Below are positions 1-5,704 of a stretch of DNA of 9,179 nucleotides, piece after piece. Where the stretch lies: the NCBI GenBank assembly GCA_026421135.1, contig JAPKCR010000049.1, positions 1 through 9,179 of the forward strand, in the 5' to 3' direction. Positions within the stretch are counted from its first letter, which is position 1, and the number at the start of each line of letters is the position of its first letter. The translations under genes and the position numbers were made by a program. The notes beneath the pieces were generated by a model. That model searched no databases. It saw only the letters and a list, made by a program, of their open reading frames with translations, and was not told where the DNA came from. This stretch comes from Sulfitobacter sp. Its GTDB lineage: Bacteria; Pseudomonadota; Alphaproteobacteria; Rhodobacterales; Rhodobacteraceae.

Positions 1-1102
1 CAATGCCGCCTCGGGCAAGGATGACGCCGCGATGGACGCCGCGCAGGTTGATCCTGTCCGTTTGCGTAGCACCATGCACGGTGCCCCGCTGTGGGCCCGC
101 GCCGCAACGGTTGCTGCCGGTCCTGCGTTCAACTTTGCGATGTCCATTATCATCTTTACCGTGATCGCAGTGCAGGTCGGTGTGCCAAAGGAACCGCTGA
201 CTGTTGGTGAAATGCGCGCACTGCCCTTTGAAGGCTCAGAACTGCAATCCGGCGATGAAATCCTGTCGGTTGCAGGCATTCCGATCCCGTCTGCCGATGA
301 TGATGAAGCTGCATATTCTGCAGCCTTTGACGCTATTCCGCTATCGCAACCGTTGGACTATGACGTATTGCGCGATGGCAAGAAGATGACCGTACCCGGG
401 CCCTACCTGATGCCAACTGTGGTCAAGCAGGTTATGCCGCAATCCGCGGCCTACGAGGCGGGGTTGATGGCCGGTGACGTGATTACCGGCGTCGATGGGG
501 CACCGATTTTTGCATTTAGCCAACTTAAGGAGTTCGTCGAGGCGTCCGATGGCCGCGCGCTGCTGCTGACAGTATGGCGGGACGGCGAGACACTTGAGTT
601 TACTATGCGCCCCAAGGTGATCGATGAACCTCAGCCAGATGGTGGCTTTAAATCACAGACCCGTATCGGTATCGCGGGTGGCACGGCATTCGACGCTGCC
701 ACCACGACCCCCGGCGTTTTTGAGGCGCTTTGGGGTGGGGTGGCCAACACGGGCCGCATTATCCAAGGTTCGATTTCCGGCCTTAAACACATGATTGTCG
801 GTAATATCAGCACTTGTAATTTGTCTGGTCCGGTCGGGATCGCCCAGACATCCGGTGCAATGGCATCGCAGGGGGCGCAATCGTTCATCTACTTCATCGC
901 GGTTCTTTCAACGGCCGTGGGGCTGCTGAATCTGTTCCCAATCCCAGCGTTGGATGGCGGTCACCTTGTTTTCTACGCTTACGAGGCTGTGATCGGCAAA
1001 CCGCCAAGCGATGGTGCATTGCGCATTTTGATGACAATTGGACTGACCCTGGTTTTAGGCCTGATGGTATTCGCCCTTGGGAACGACCTTTTCTGCCCAT
1101 AA
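1..1102 (+). CDS. rseP: RseP site-2 intramembrane zinc metalloprotease (5' partial)
   Basis: Inner-membrane protease of the RseP/YaeL (M50) family, which cuts membrane-anchored anti-sigma factors and signal-peptide remnants within the bilayer. The frame is open from the window edge (codon phase at base 2), so the gene starts upstream; about 366 residues are visible, against roughly 450 for the family, and the N-terminal HExxH helix is missing. Seen, counting from the internal Met at base 32: the family motif GPAFNF in a membrane segment (about 28-50); two PDZ-like regions, the second containing SAAYEAGLMAGDVITGVDG (about 140-155); LSGPVGIA; then a membrane segment ending in NLFPIPALDGGHL, whose LDG holds the third zinc ligand; and a last helix before the terminal NDLFCP. 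TAA at 1100-1102. It is upstream of bamA in the same orientation, the usual alphaproteobacterial order, but a terminator lies between them. The family call is secure; the exact substrate is not visible. Confidence 0.95.
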   Translation, partial: NAASGKDDAAMDAAQVDPVRLRSTMHGAPLWARAATVAAGPAFNFAMSIIIFTVIAVQVGVPKEPLTVGEMRALPFEGSELQSGDEILSVAGIPIPSADDDEAAYSAAFDAIPLSQPLDYDVLRDGKKMTVPGPYLMPTVVKQVMPQSAAYEAGLMAGDVITGVDGAPIFAFSQLKEFVEASDGRALLLTVWRDGETLEFTMRPKVIDEPQPDGGFKSQTRIGIAGGTAFDAATTTPGVFEALWGGVANTGRIIQGSISGLKHMIVGNISTCNLSGPVGIAQTSGAMASQGAQSFIYFIAVLSTAVGLLNLFPIPALDGGHLVFYAYEAVIGKPPSDGALRILMTIGLTLVLGLMVFALGNDLFCP

Positions 1103-1111
1103 AGGCAGAAA
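1090..1111 (+). terminator. Hairpin across the rseP stop codon, weak terminator candidate
   Basis: Arms TTTCTGCC (1090-1097) and GGCAGAAA (1104-1111) are perfectly complementary with a 6-nt loop that contains the TAA stop. No T tract follows (next bases TCTACACTTC), so efficient intrinsic termination is doubtful. It could instead stabilise the 3' end of the transcript or be chance. The stronger terminator is at about 1361-1408. Confidence 0.3.
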
Positions 1112-1151
1112 TCTACACTTCGCCCAATTCTCGCCACATTTCGCCAAACCA

Positions 1152-1203
1152 ATGACATATTCAAAAGGTAAACCTTTGATGAATAAGCGAAGGAATATGT
1201 CAT
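1152..1203 (+). promoter_or_regulatory. 11-bp inverted repeat overlapping the RBS and start of the small ORF
   Basis: ATGACATATTC (1152-1162) and GAATATGTCAT (1193-1203) are exact reverse complements separated by 30 bp. The right arm includes the last bases of the Shine-Dalgarno stretch AAGGA (1190-1194) and the first two bases of the ATG at 1202. In RNA this would be an 11-bp stem closing off the ribosome-binding region. A second dyad, AAAGGT (1164-1169) and ACCTTT (1172-1177), sits inside the loop. The complementarity is seen directly; a regulatory role is inferred. Confidence 0.5.
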
Positions 1204-1327
1204 GCAAACGATCAAAACCAGCTATCGTGGACTTAGCCTGTTGATGGATCTGAACTGGGATCGGGTTTTATATCTTGGCACGCTGGCATTTGCGCTGGCG
1301 GCGGGTGCGTTCCTCGGATCACTCTGA
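1202..1327 (+). CDS. Small single-span membrane protein, 41 aa
   Basis: ATG at 1202 to TGA at 1325-1327, preceded by Shine-Dalgarno AAGGA (1190-1194) at normal spacing. The product starts MQTIKTSYRGLSLL, continues with a polar charged stretch MDLNWDR (15-21), and ends in one hydrophobic helix (about 22-41, LYLGTLAF then ALAAGAFLGSL) with small-residue spacing (Gly/Ala) and no charged tail. The positive charges (K5, R9) are N-terminal, so by the positive-inside rule the N-terminus is probably cytoplasmic. No function is recognised. The good ribosome site, the clean hydrophobic segment and the position in an otherwise non-coding gap argue for a real gene. It lies after rseP and before a terminator, so it may be transcribed with rseP or alone. 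I recall similar short Rhodobacteraceae proteins but could not check conservation. Confidence 0.72.
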   Translation: MQTIKTSYRGLSLLMDLNWDRVLYLGTLAFALAAGAFLGSL

Positions 1328-1360
1328 ATCACCCCACTTTCTACCTTATGATGACGTTTA

Positions 1361-1408
1361 AAGCCGATTGATCCCCTTATATAGGGGGTTCAACGGCTTC
1401 TTGCTTTT
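1361..1408 (+). terminator. Intrinsic terminator between the rseP/small-ORF unit and bamA
   Basis: Outer arms AAGCCG (1361-1366) and CGGCTT (1394-1399); then TTGA (1368-1371) pairs with TCAA (1390-1393), and CCCC (1373-1376) with GGGG (1385-1388), with one bulged A and one T-T mismatch. The loop is TTATATAG. The T-rich tail CTTGCTTTT follows at once (1400-1408). The 14 base pairs, the G/C-rich elements and the tail on the plus-strand side fit a Rho-independent terminator for the upstream unit, so bamA is expected to have its own promoter. Confidence 0.75.
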
Positions 1409-1435
1409 GACAAGAGACATTAATTTCTCTAGTCA
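1407..1435 (+). promoter_or_regulatory. Putative sigma-70-type promoter of bamA
   Basis: A perfect -35 hexamer TTGACA (1407-1412) overlaps the end of the terminator tail and is followed after 17 bp by TAGTCA (1430-1435), a poor -10. A start site near 1442 would give a leader of about 28 nt before the bamA ATG, which contains the ribosome site AGGTG (1459-1463). The weak -10 suggests that an activator may help. Support is the -35 match plus position after a terminator and before the operon. Confidence 0.45.
1408..1435. promoter_or_regulatory. 28-bp imperfect palindrome covering the bamA promoter (operator candidate)
   Basis: The left half TGACAAGAGACATT (1408-1421) and the reverse complement of the right half, TGACTAGAGAAATT (from 1422-1435), agree at 12 of 14 positions, with the centre in ATTAAT. 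The palindrome begins inside the -35 hexamer and ends at the -10 hexamer. That position suits a dimeric regulator acting on RNA polymerase. I do not recognise the motif as a known factor's site (it is not an Irr, FNR or CtrA box). In RNA it could also fold as a hairpin on any read-through transcript. Confidence 0.5.
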
Positions 1436-1469
1436 GGAACAAAATAGATTTAAAAAACAGGTGTGAAAT

Positions 1470-3827
1470 ATGGGGCATAAAGACAGGCAGAACGTTTTCG
1501 TTCGGAATTCAGCATCAGTGCCATTCGCTAAATCACTGCGCGGCGCTTCATTTTGCGTAATGTTAACAGTGGCTTGGCTGATCCCAGGATCTGTAGCTGA
1601 AGCGCAAGACTATCGTTTCAACACAATCGAGATCGAGGGCAACAGCCGCATCGGCGACAGCGCTGTTCTAAGCCGCGCAGGAATCGCACGCGGAAGTGTT
1701 GTGTCGGGCGGTCAGTTGAATGACGCATATCAAGCTTTGCAGGCCAGTGGGCTGTTTGAATCCGTCGCGATTGAACCTCGGGGCAATACCCTTATTATTA
1801 AGGTCGTCGAATACCCCACAATCAATCGCATCAGCTTTGAGGGTAATGCCCGCATCAAGGACGATGCATTGTCCGCCGTTATCGATTCTGATGCGCGCCG
1901 CGTCTTTAACCCGACGCAGGCAGAAAAAGACGCCAATTCGATTGCAGAAGCCTATAGCAACGATGGCCGCATTTCAGCACGGGTTCAGCCAAAGGTTATT
2001 CGCCGTAGCCAAAACCGGGTCGATCTGGTGTTCGAAATCTTCGAAGGCGACAATGTCGAAATCGAACGCCTGAGCTTTGTTGGCAACCGTGTTTACTCCG
2101 ACCGTCGCTTGCGCCGCGTACTGGGTACCAAGCAGGCCGGCCTTTTCCGGTTTTTGGTGAAACGTGACACATTTGTTGCTGAACGCACAGACGCCGACAA
2201 ACAGATGCTGCGCGATTTTTATACCTCGCGTGGGTATGTCGATATGCGCGTTTCGGCTGTGAACGCTCAGCTTACCGAGGAACGGGATGGGTATTTCGTC
2301 CAGTTCAACGTGCAAGAAGGGCAGCAGTTCAAATTCGGGAACATGACAGTGACGTCGACCATCGAAGGCGTCGATCCTGCATTCTACCGCAACATCATCA
2401 AATCCAAACCGGGTGCTGTCTATTCCCCCACATTGGTTGAAACCGATATAGCGCGGATGGAACGTCAGGCGATCCGGGACGGTGTTGACTTTATGCGCAT
2501 CGAACCAGTGGTCACCCGCAACGACCGCGAGCTGACGCTGGATATTGAATACCGCATCACCCGTGGTCCGCGCGTTTTTGTCGAGCGGATTGATATCGAG
2601 GGCAACACAACGACGATGGACCGTGTTGTGCGCCAGCAGTTCGACAGCGTCGAAGGTGACCCGTTCAACCCACGTGAAATTCGCGCCAGCGCCGAACGCA
2701 TCCGCGCACTTGGCTTTTTTGAAACGGCCGAGGTTAATGCCCGCGAAGGATCAAGCGCTGAGCAGGTCGTGATTGACGTCAATGTCGAGGAAAAGCCGAC
2801 AGGATCGTTGAACTTTGGTGGGTCGTTCTCTTCCACCGACGGTGTTGGCGTTGCGGTAAGTTTTGCCGAGGAAAACTTCCTTGGGCGGGGTCAAAGATTG
2901 TCCCTGACAGTGAGCACCGCAGAAGATGCACAGCGTTATGGCTTTAGCTTTGTTGAGCCTAGCCTGCTGGGCCGTAATGTGGCGTTTGGCTTGAATCTGG
3001 ATTACGCGGAAACGAATTCGTCCTTTGCGACATTCGACTCCGAGCGGTTTAACTTCAGCCCAAGCCTGTCGTTCCCGGTTAGCGAAAACGGCCGTCTTCA
3101 GTTGCGCTATTCCTACGAAGATTACGAGATGCTTGCCCGTGGTACAGCCGTCAACGGCCCCGTCATTGGCAATGATATCGCCGTTGGTTCGCAAATCGCA
3201 TCATCTGTGGGCTACACCTTCAGCTATGACACGCGCCGTGCCGGCATTGACCCGACTTCGGGTGTATTGCTGCAATTTGGTCAGGATTTTGCCGGCTTGG
3301 GCGGTGACTCCAAGTTCGTGAAATCTAATGCCAAGGCTGTCGCCGAAAAGAAAATTCTGAACGAAGAAGTGACACTGCGTGCGACCCTTGAGGGTGGCGC
3401 AGTGGCGTGGAACAGTGGTGCCAACCGTGTGGTTGACCGCTTTGTGATTGGCCCGTCGATCATGCGCGGTTTTGAATCCGGCGGCATCGGTCCACGCGAC
3501 CAAAGCGCAGGCTTTGATGATGCGCTTGGCGGTAACCTGTATGTGGTTGCCAAGTTCGAGGCTGAATTCCCCGTAGGTCTGCCCGAAGAATACGGGATTT
3601 CTGGCGGTGTGTTCTATGACGTTGGCAACCTTTGGGATCTGTCGGATGTGAACACGACAGGCGGCACAATCGTGGGCGAAGACGGGGCATTCCGTCACGT
3701 GATTGGCGTGTCCTTGTTCTGGGAAACACCCGTTGGGCCCTTGCAGTTCAACGTGTCCAAGGCCCTGAAAAAGGAAGACTACGACAAGGAACAAAAGTTC
3801 GAAGTTACGCTTAGAACTGATTTCTAA
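1470..3827 (+). CDS. bamA: BamA, outer-membrane protein assembly factor
   Basis: Central Omp85 subunit of the BAM complex, which folds and inserts beta-barrel proteins into the outer membrane. 785 residues, normal for the family. Seen: a signal peptide with an unusually long polar n-region (1-25), hydrophobic core about 26-42 and an AEA cleavage motif at 43-45; five POTRA repeats (about 48-113, 114-190, 195-285, 286-365, 368-442), each with a Phe/Ile-x-Gly-Asn-type turn such as IEGNSRI, FEGNARI, FVGNRVY and IEGNTTT; a 16-strand barrel from about 443 on; the conserved barrel motif (V/I)RGF, here as MRGFESGGIGPRD near 665; and a C-terminal Phe as expected for barrel proteins. The ATG at 1470 has AGGTG 6 nt upstream and gives a complete signal peptide. 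It is the first gene of the bamA-skp-fabZ-lpxA-lpxI-lpxB unit; skp follows after 7 bp. The call is secure. Confidence 0.97.
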   Translation: MGHKDRQNVFVRNSASVPFAKSLRGASFCVMLTVAWLIPGSVAEAQDYRFNTIEIEGNSRIGDSAVLSRAGIARGSVVSGGQLNDAYQALQASGLFESVAIEPRGNTLIIKVVEYPTINRISFEGNARIKDDALSAVIDSDARRVFNPTQAEKDANSIAEAYSNDGRISARVQPKVIRRSQNRVDLVFEIFEGDNVEIERLSFVGNRVYSDRRLRRVLGTKQAGLFRFLVKRDTFVAERTDADKQMLRDFYTSRGYVDMRVSAVNAQLTEERDGYFVQFNVQEGQQFKFGNMTVTSTIEGVDPAFYRNIIKSKPGAVYSPTLVETDIARMERQAIRDGVDFMRIEPVVTRNDRELTLDIEYRITRGPRVFVERIDIEGNTTTMDRVVRQQFDSVEGDPFNPREIRASAERIRALGFFETAEVNAREGSSAEQVVIDVNVEEKPTGSLNFGGSFSSTDGVGVAVSFAEENFLGRGQRLSLTVSTAEDAQRYGFSFVEPSLLGRNVAFGLNLDYAETNSSFATFDSERFNFSPSLSFPVSENGRLQLRYSYEDYEMLARGTAVNGPVIGNDIAVGSQIASSVGYTFSYDTRRAGIDPTSGVLLQFGQDFAGLGGDSKFVKSNAKAVAEKKILNEEVTLRATLEGGAVAWNSGANRVVDRFVIGPSIMRGFESGGIGPRDQSAGFDDALGGNLYVVAKFEAEFPVGLPEEYGISGGVFYDVGNLWDLSDVNTTGGTIVGEDGAFRHVIGVSLFWETPVGPLQFNVSKALKKEDYDKEQKFEVTLRTDF

Positions 3828-3834
3828 TCGCCAG

Positions 3835-4395
3835 ATGCGTCTGAACAGATTTATAATATGCTTGATCCCGGCTTTGTCATTTTTGACAGGGCCGGGATTT
3901 TCGCAACAAGCCAATGCGCCTGTGGCGCGTACCGTGGTTCAAAGTCCGATTTTAACAATCGACTCCGATCGCATTTTCAACGAAAGCGCCTTTGGTTTGC
4001 GGGTTGCCGCCGAGCTCGAGGCCAAGGGTGCAGAACTGTCCGCTGAAAACCGCAAAATCGAAAGCGATCTTGAGGTGGAAGAGGAACAGCTGACAGTGCA
4101 GCGCAAAGTTCTGACTGCCGAAGCGTTCCGCGAACTTGCCGATGCCTTTGACGAAAAGGTTCAGCAGACGCGCCGTGAACAGGCGGCCAAAGGGCGAGCC
4201 CTGAACGATCTGGTCGATCAGGAACGCGAAGTGTTCTTGAACGCTGCCGGCCCGGTACTGGAAGAACTGATGCGTGATACGGGTGCAGCCGTGATCCTTG
4301 AACGCCGATCCGTCTTTGTCAGCGCCAACGCCATCGACATCACAAACGAAGCCATCGCGCGCCTAGACGCGTCGGTAGGCAGCGGTGAAAACTAG
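3835..4395 (+). CDS. skp: Skp/OmpH-family periplasmic chaperone
   Basis: Periplasmic holdase that carries unfolded outer-membrane proteins from the Sec translocon to BamA; the family forms a trimer with coiled-coil tentacles. 186 residues. Seen: a signal peptide (RLNRF then the hydrophobic ICLIPALSFLTGPGF, cleavage about 23-28), a beta segment SPILTIDSDRIFNES matching the family's start of the OmpH domain, a long heptad-like charged helix pair (about 52-130, rich in E, K, R, Q), and a closing strand AAVILERRSVFVSANAIDIT typical of the family. Only 7 bp separate it from the bamA stop and no clear Shine-Dalgarno lies ahead of the ATG, so translation may be coupled to bamA. The signal-peptide codons contain a strong terminator-like hairpin (separate entry). 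The position between bamA and fabZ is the classic one. Confidence 0.9.
   Translation: MRLNRFIICLIPALSFLTGPGFSQQANAPVARTVVQSPILTIDSDRIFNESAFGLRVAAELEAKGAELSAENRKIESDLEVEEEQLTVQRKVLTAEAFRELADAFDEKVQQTRREQAAKGRALNDLVDQEREVFLNAAGPVLEELMRDTGAAVILERRSVFVSANAIDITNEAIARLDASVGSGEN
3867..3902 (+). promoter_or_regulatory. Terminator-shaped hairpin inside skp (attenuator candidate)
   Basis: CCCGGCTTTGTCA (3867-3879) folds against TGACAGGGCCGGG (3884-3896). In RNA all 13 positions pair (11 Watson-Crick plus two G-U) around a UUUU loop, and ATTTTC follows. The short T run makes it weaker than a textbook terminator. It sits 40 nt after the bamA stop codon, within codons 11-21 of skp, so it could trim transcription or processing between bamA and the downstream lipid A genes. 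Active translation of skp would prevent folding. Confidence 0.45.
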
Positions 4396-4463
4396 CGCTC
4401 CTGCTTGCTCAAGGGCGCCAATATTGCTAGCCAGAAATAGTATTTTATAAGACAGGACCCGGA

Positions 4464-4922
4464 ATGACTGACACCCTGCCAAGCGCTGATATCCAGATGA
4501 TCCAGCGGATCATTCCCCATCGCTATCCTTTTTTGCTGGTCGATAAAGTTGTCGATATCCAAGGCACCGAAAGCGCCGTATGCATAAAGAACGTCACGAT
4601 GAACGAACCCCATTTTCAGGGGCATTTTCCCGGTTTGCCAATCATGCCCGGCGTCACCATCGTCGAAGCGATGGCGCAAACTGCGGCCGTCATGGTTGGT
4701 GTCACACTCGAGATGGCCGACAAGGAAATGAAGGTCTATTTCATGGCAATCGACAAATGCAAGTTTCGTCGCAAGGTAATTCCCGGCGACGTGTTGCGGA
4801 TGGAACTGAAGACCCTGCGTGGCAAACCTGGCGGCAAGGTCTGGCGCTTTGGTGGCGTCGCCTCAGTCGAGGGCGAAATGGCCGCCGAGGTCGAATTCAC
4901 CGCTATGATGGACATGTCTTGA
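4464..4922 (+). CDS. fabZ: FabZ, 3-hydroxyacyl-ACP dehydratase
   Basis: Cytoplasmic hot-dog-fold enzyme that removes water from (3R)-hydroxyacyl-ACP to give trans-2-enoyl-ACP in fatty acid elongation. It competes with LpxA for the same hydroxyacyl-ACP, which explains its usual place beside lpxA. 152 residues, normal length. Seen: [13 protein letters not shown] (17-29), and the active-site segment [20 protein letters not shown] (53-72) with the catalytic His54 and Glu68, and the C-terminal [21 protein letters not shown] that closes the fold. ATG at 4464 with AGGA (4454-4457) 6 nt upstream. A 68-bp gap separates it from skp, the largest gap in the operon; its TGA overlaps the lpxA ATG by one base (TGATG). 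Confidence 0.96.
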   Translation: MTDTLPSADIQMIQRIIPHRYPFLLVDKVVDIQGTESAVCIKNVTMNEPHFQGHFPGLPIMPGVTIVEAMAQTAAVMVGVTLEMADKEMKVYFMAIDKCKFRRKVIPGDVLRMELKTLRGKPGGKVWRFGGVASVEGEMAAEVEFTAMMDMS

Positions 4923-5704
4923 TGGGAAGCATCCATCCCAGTGCCGTTATCGAAGACGGTGCGCAGATTGATCCATCAGCCAGTATCGGCCCGTTTTGCG
5001 TCGTCGGCCCAAAGGTCGTCATTCACGCGGATGTAGTTTTGAAATCACATGCGATTGTCACGGGTCTGACCGAAGTCGGCGCAGGCACGGTGATTTTTCC
5101 CTTCGCTGTTATTGGCGAAATTCCTCAAGATCTCAAGTTCAAGGGCGAGGCCAGTCGATTGGAGATTGGTAAGCGCAACCGTATCCGTGAACATGTCACC
5201 ATGAATTGCGGCACCGAAGGGGGCGGCGGTTTGACTTCGGTCGGCGATGACGGATTGTTTATGGCCGGTTGTCACGTTGCCCATGATGCCATCGTGGGTG
5301 ACCGCGTGATCATGGCAAACAGCAGTGCCGTCGCAGGCCATTGCATCATCGAAGACGATGTCATCATCGGGGGCCTTTCGGGCATTCATCAATTTGTTCG
5401 CATTGGGCACGGGGCCATTATCGGTGCCGTGACCATGGTTACGAATGATGTGATCCCTTACGGGTTGGTCCAAGCGCCACGTGGCGCGCTGGATGGTCTG
5501 AACCTTATCGGACTGAAACGCCGTGGGGTCGCGCGCAGTGACATCACCGCACTGCGGGCCGCTTTTCAAATGCTGGCACAGGGCGAGGGAACATTTCATG
5601 ACCGCGCCCAGCGGTTGGGTGACGAAACCGAAAGCGATTACGTCCGCGAAATCGTCGATTTTGTTTTTGCCGATACCGGCCGCCATTTCCTGACGCCGGG
5701 CTGA
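4922..5704 (+). CDS. lpxA: LpxA, UDP-GlcNAc 3-O-acyltransferase
   Basis: First step of lipid A synthesis: transfers a 3-hydroxyacyl chain from ACP to the 3-OH of UDP-GlcNAc, in the cytoplasm as a homotrimer. 260 residues, against 262 in E. coli. Seen: left-handed beta-helix hexapeptide repeats from IHPSAVI (4-10) through about 185, GEIPQDLKFKGE (65-76), the catalytic His121 in CHVAHD (117-122), AGH (138-140), GIHQF (154-158), and the C-terminal helical domain beginning LIGLKRRG. The frame is open upstream into fabZ, but only the ATG at 4922 gives the family N-terminus. It overlaps the fabZ stop by one base and the lpxI start by one base. Residue 169 is Ala where E. coli has the acyl-length-setting Gly173, from an ungapped alignment after HQF; this may favour a chain shorter than C14 (inference). 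Confidence 0.96.
   Translation: MGSIHPSAVIEDGAQIDPSASIGPFCVVGPKVVIHADVVLKSHAIVTGLTEVGAGTVIFPFAVIGEIPQDLKFKGEASRLEIGKRNRIREHVTMNCGTEGGGGLTSVGDDGLFMAGCHVAHDAIVGDRVIMANSSAVAGHCIIEDDVIIGGLSGIHQFVRIGHGAIIGAVTMVTNDVIPYGLVQAPRGALDGLNLIGLKRRGVARSDITALRAAFQMLAQGEGTFHDRAQRLGDETESDYVREIVDFVFADTGRHFLTPG

Noticed and set aside
1326..1330. GANTC (CcrM methylation) site at the small-ORF stop
   Set aside because: One GAATC here, and others scattered in genes, is background frequency; none lies in the mnmA-sciP spacer where cell-cycle control would be expected.
1348..1371. Seven-codon frame MMTFKAD ending in the left arm of the terminator, as a leader peptide
   Set aside because: No ribosome site precedes it, and it has no run of regulatory codons; position before the terminator is suggestive but insufficient.
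3201..3914. Long open frame on the minus strand across the 3' end of bamA (237 codons)
   Set aside because: It is antisense to a secure bamA, has no recognisable domain or ribosome site, and the codon pattern of the plus strand explains it.
4424..4451. TTGCTA, 16 bp, TATAAG as a fabZ promoter
   Set aside because: The hexamers match well, but the predicted start (about 4458) would fall after the AGGA ribosome site and leave about 6 nt before the ATG, so it is unlikely to serve fabZ.
4497..4513. 7-bp inverted repeat ATGATCC/GGATCAT in early fabZ
   Set aside because: It is short, has a 3-nt loop and no T tract, and falls in ordinary codons of the conserved N-terminus; expected by chance.
4580..4921. 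N-terminal extension of lpxA into fabZ
   Set aside because: The frame is open, but the extra residues are arginine/histidine-rich out-of-frame translation of fabZ; LpxA family N-terminus begins at the ATG at 4922.
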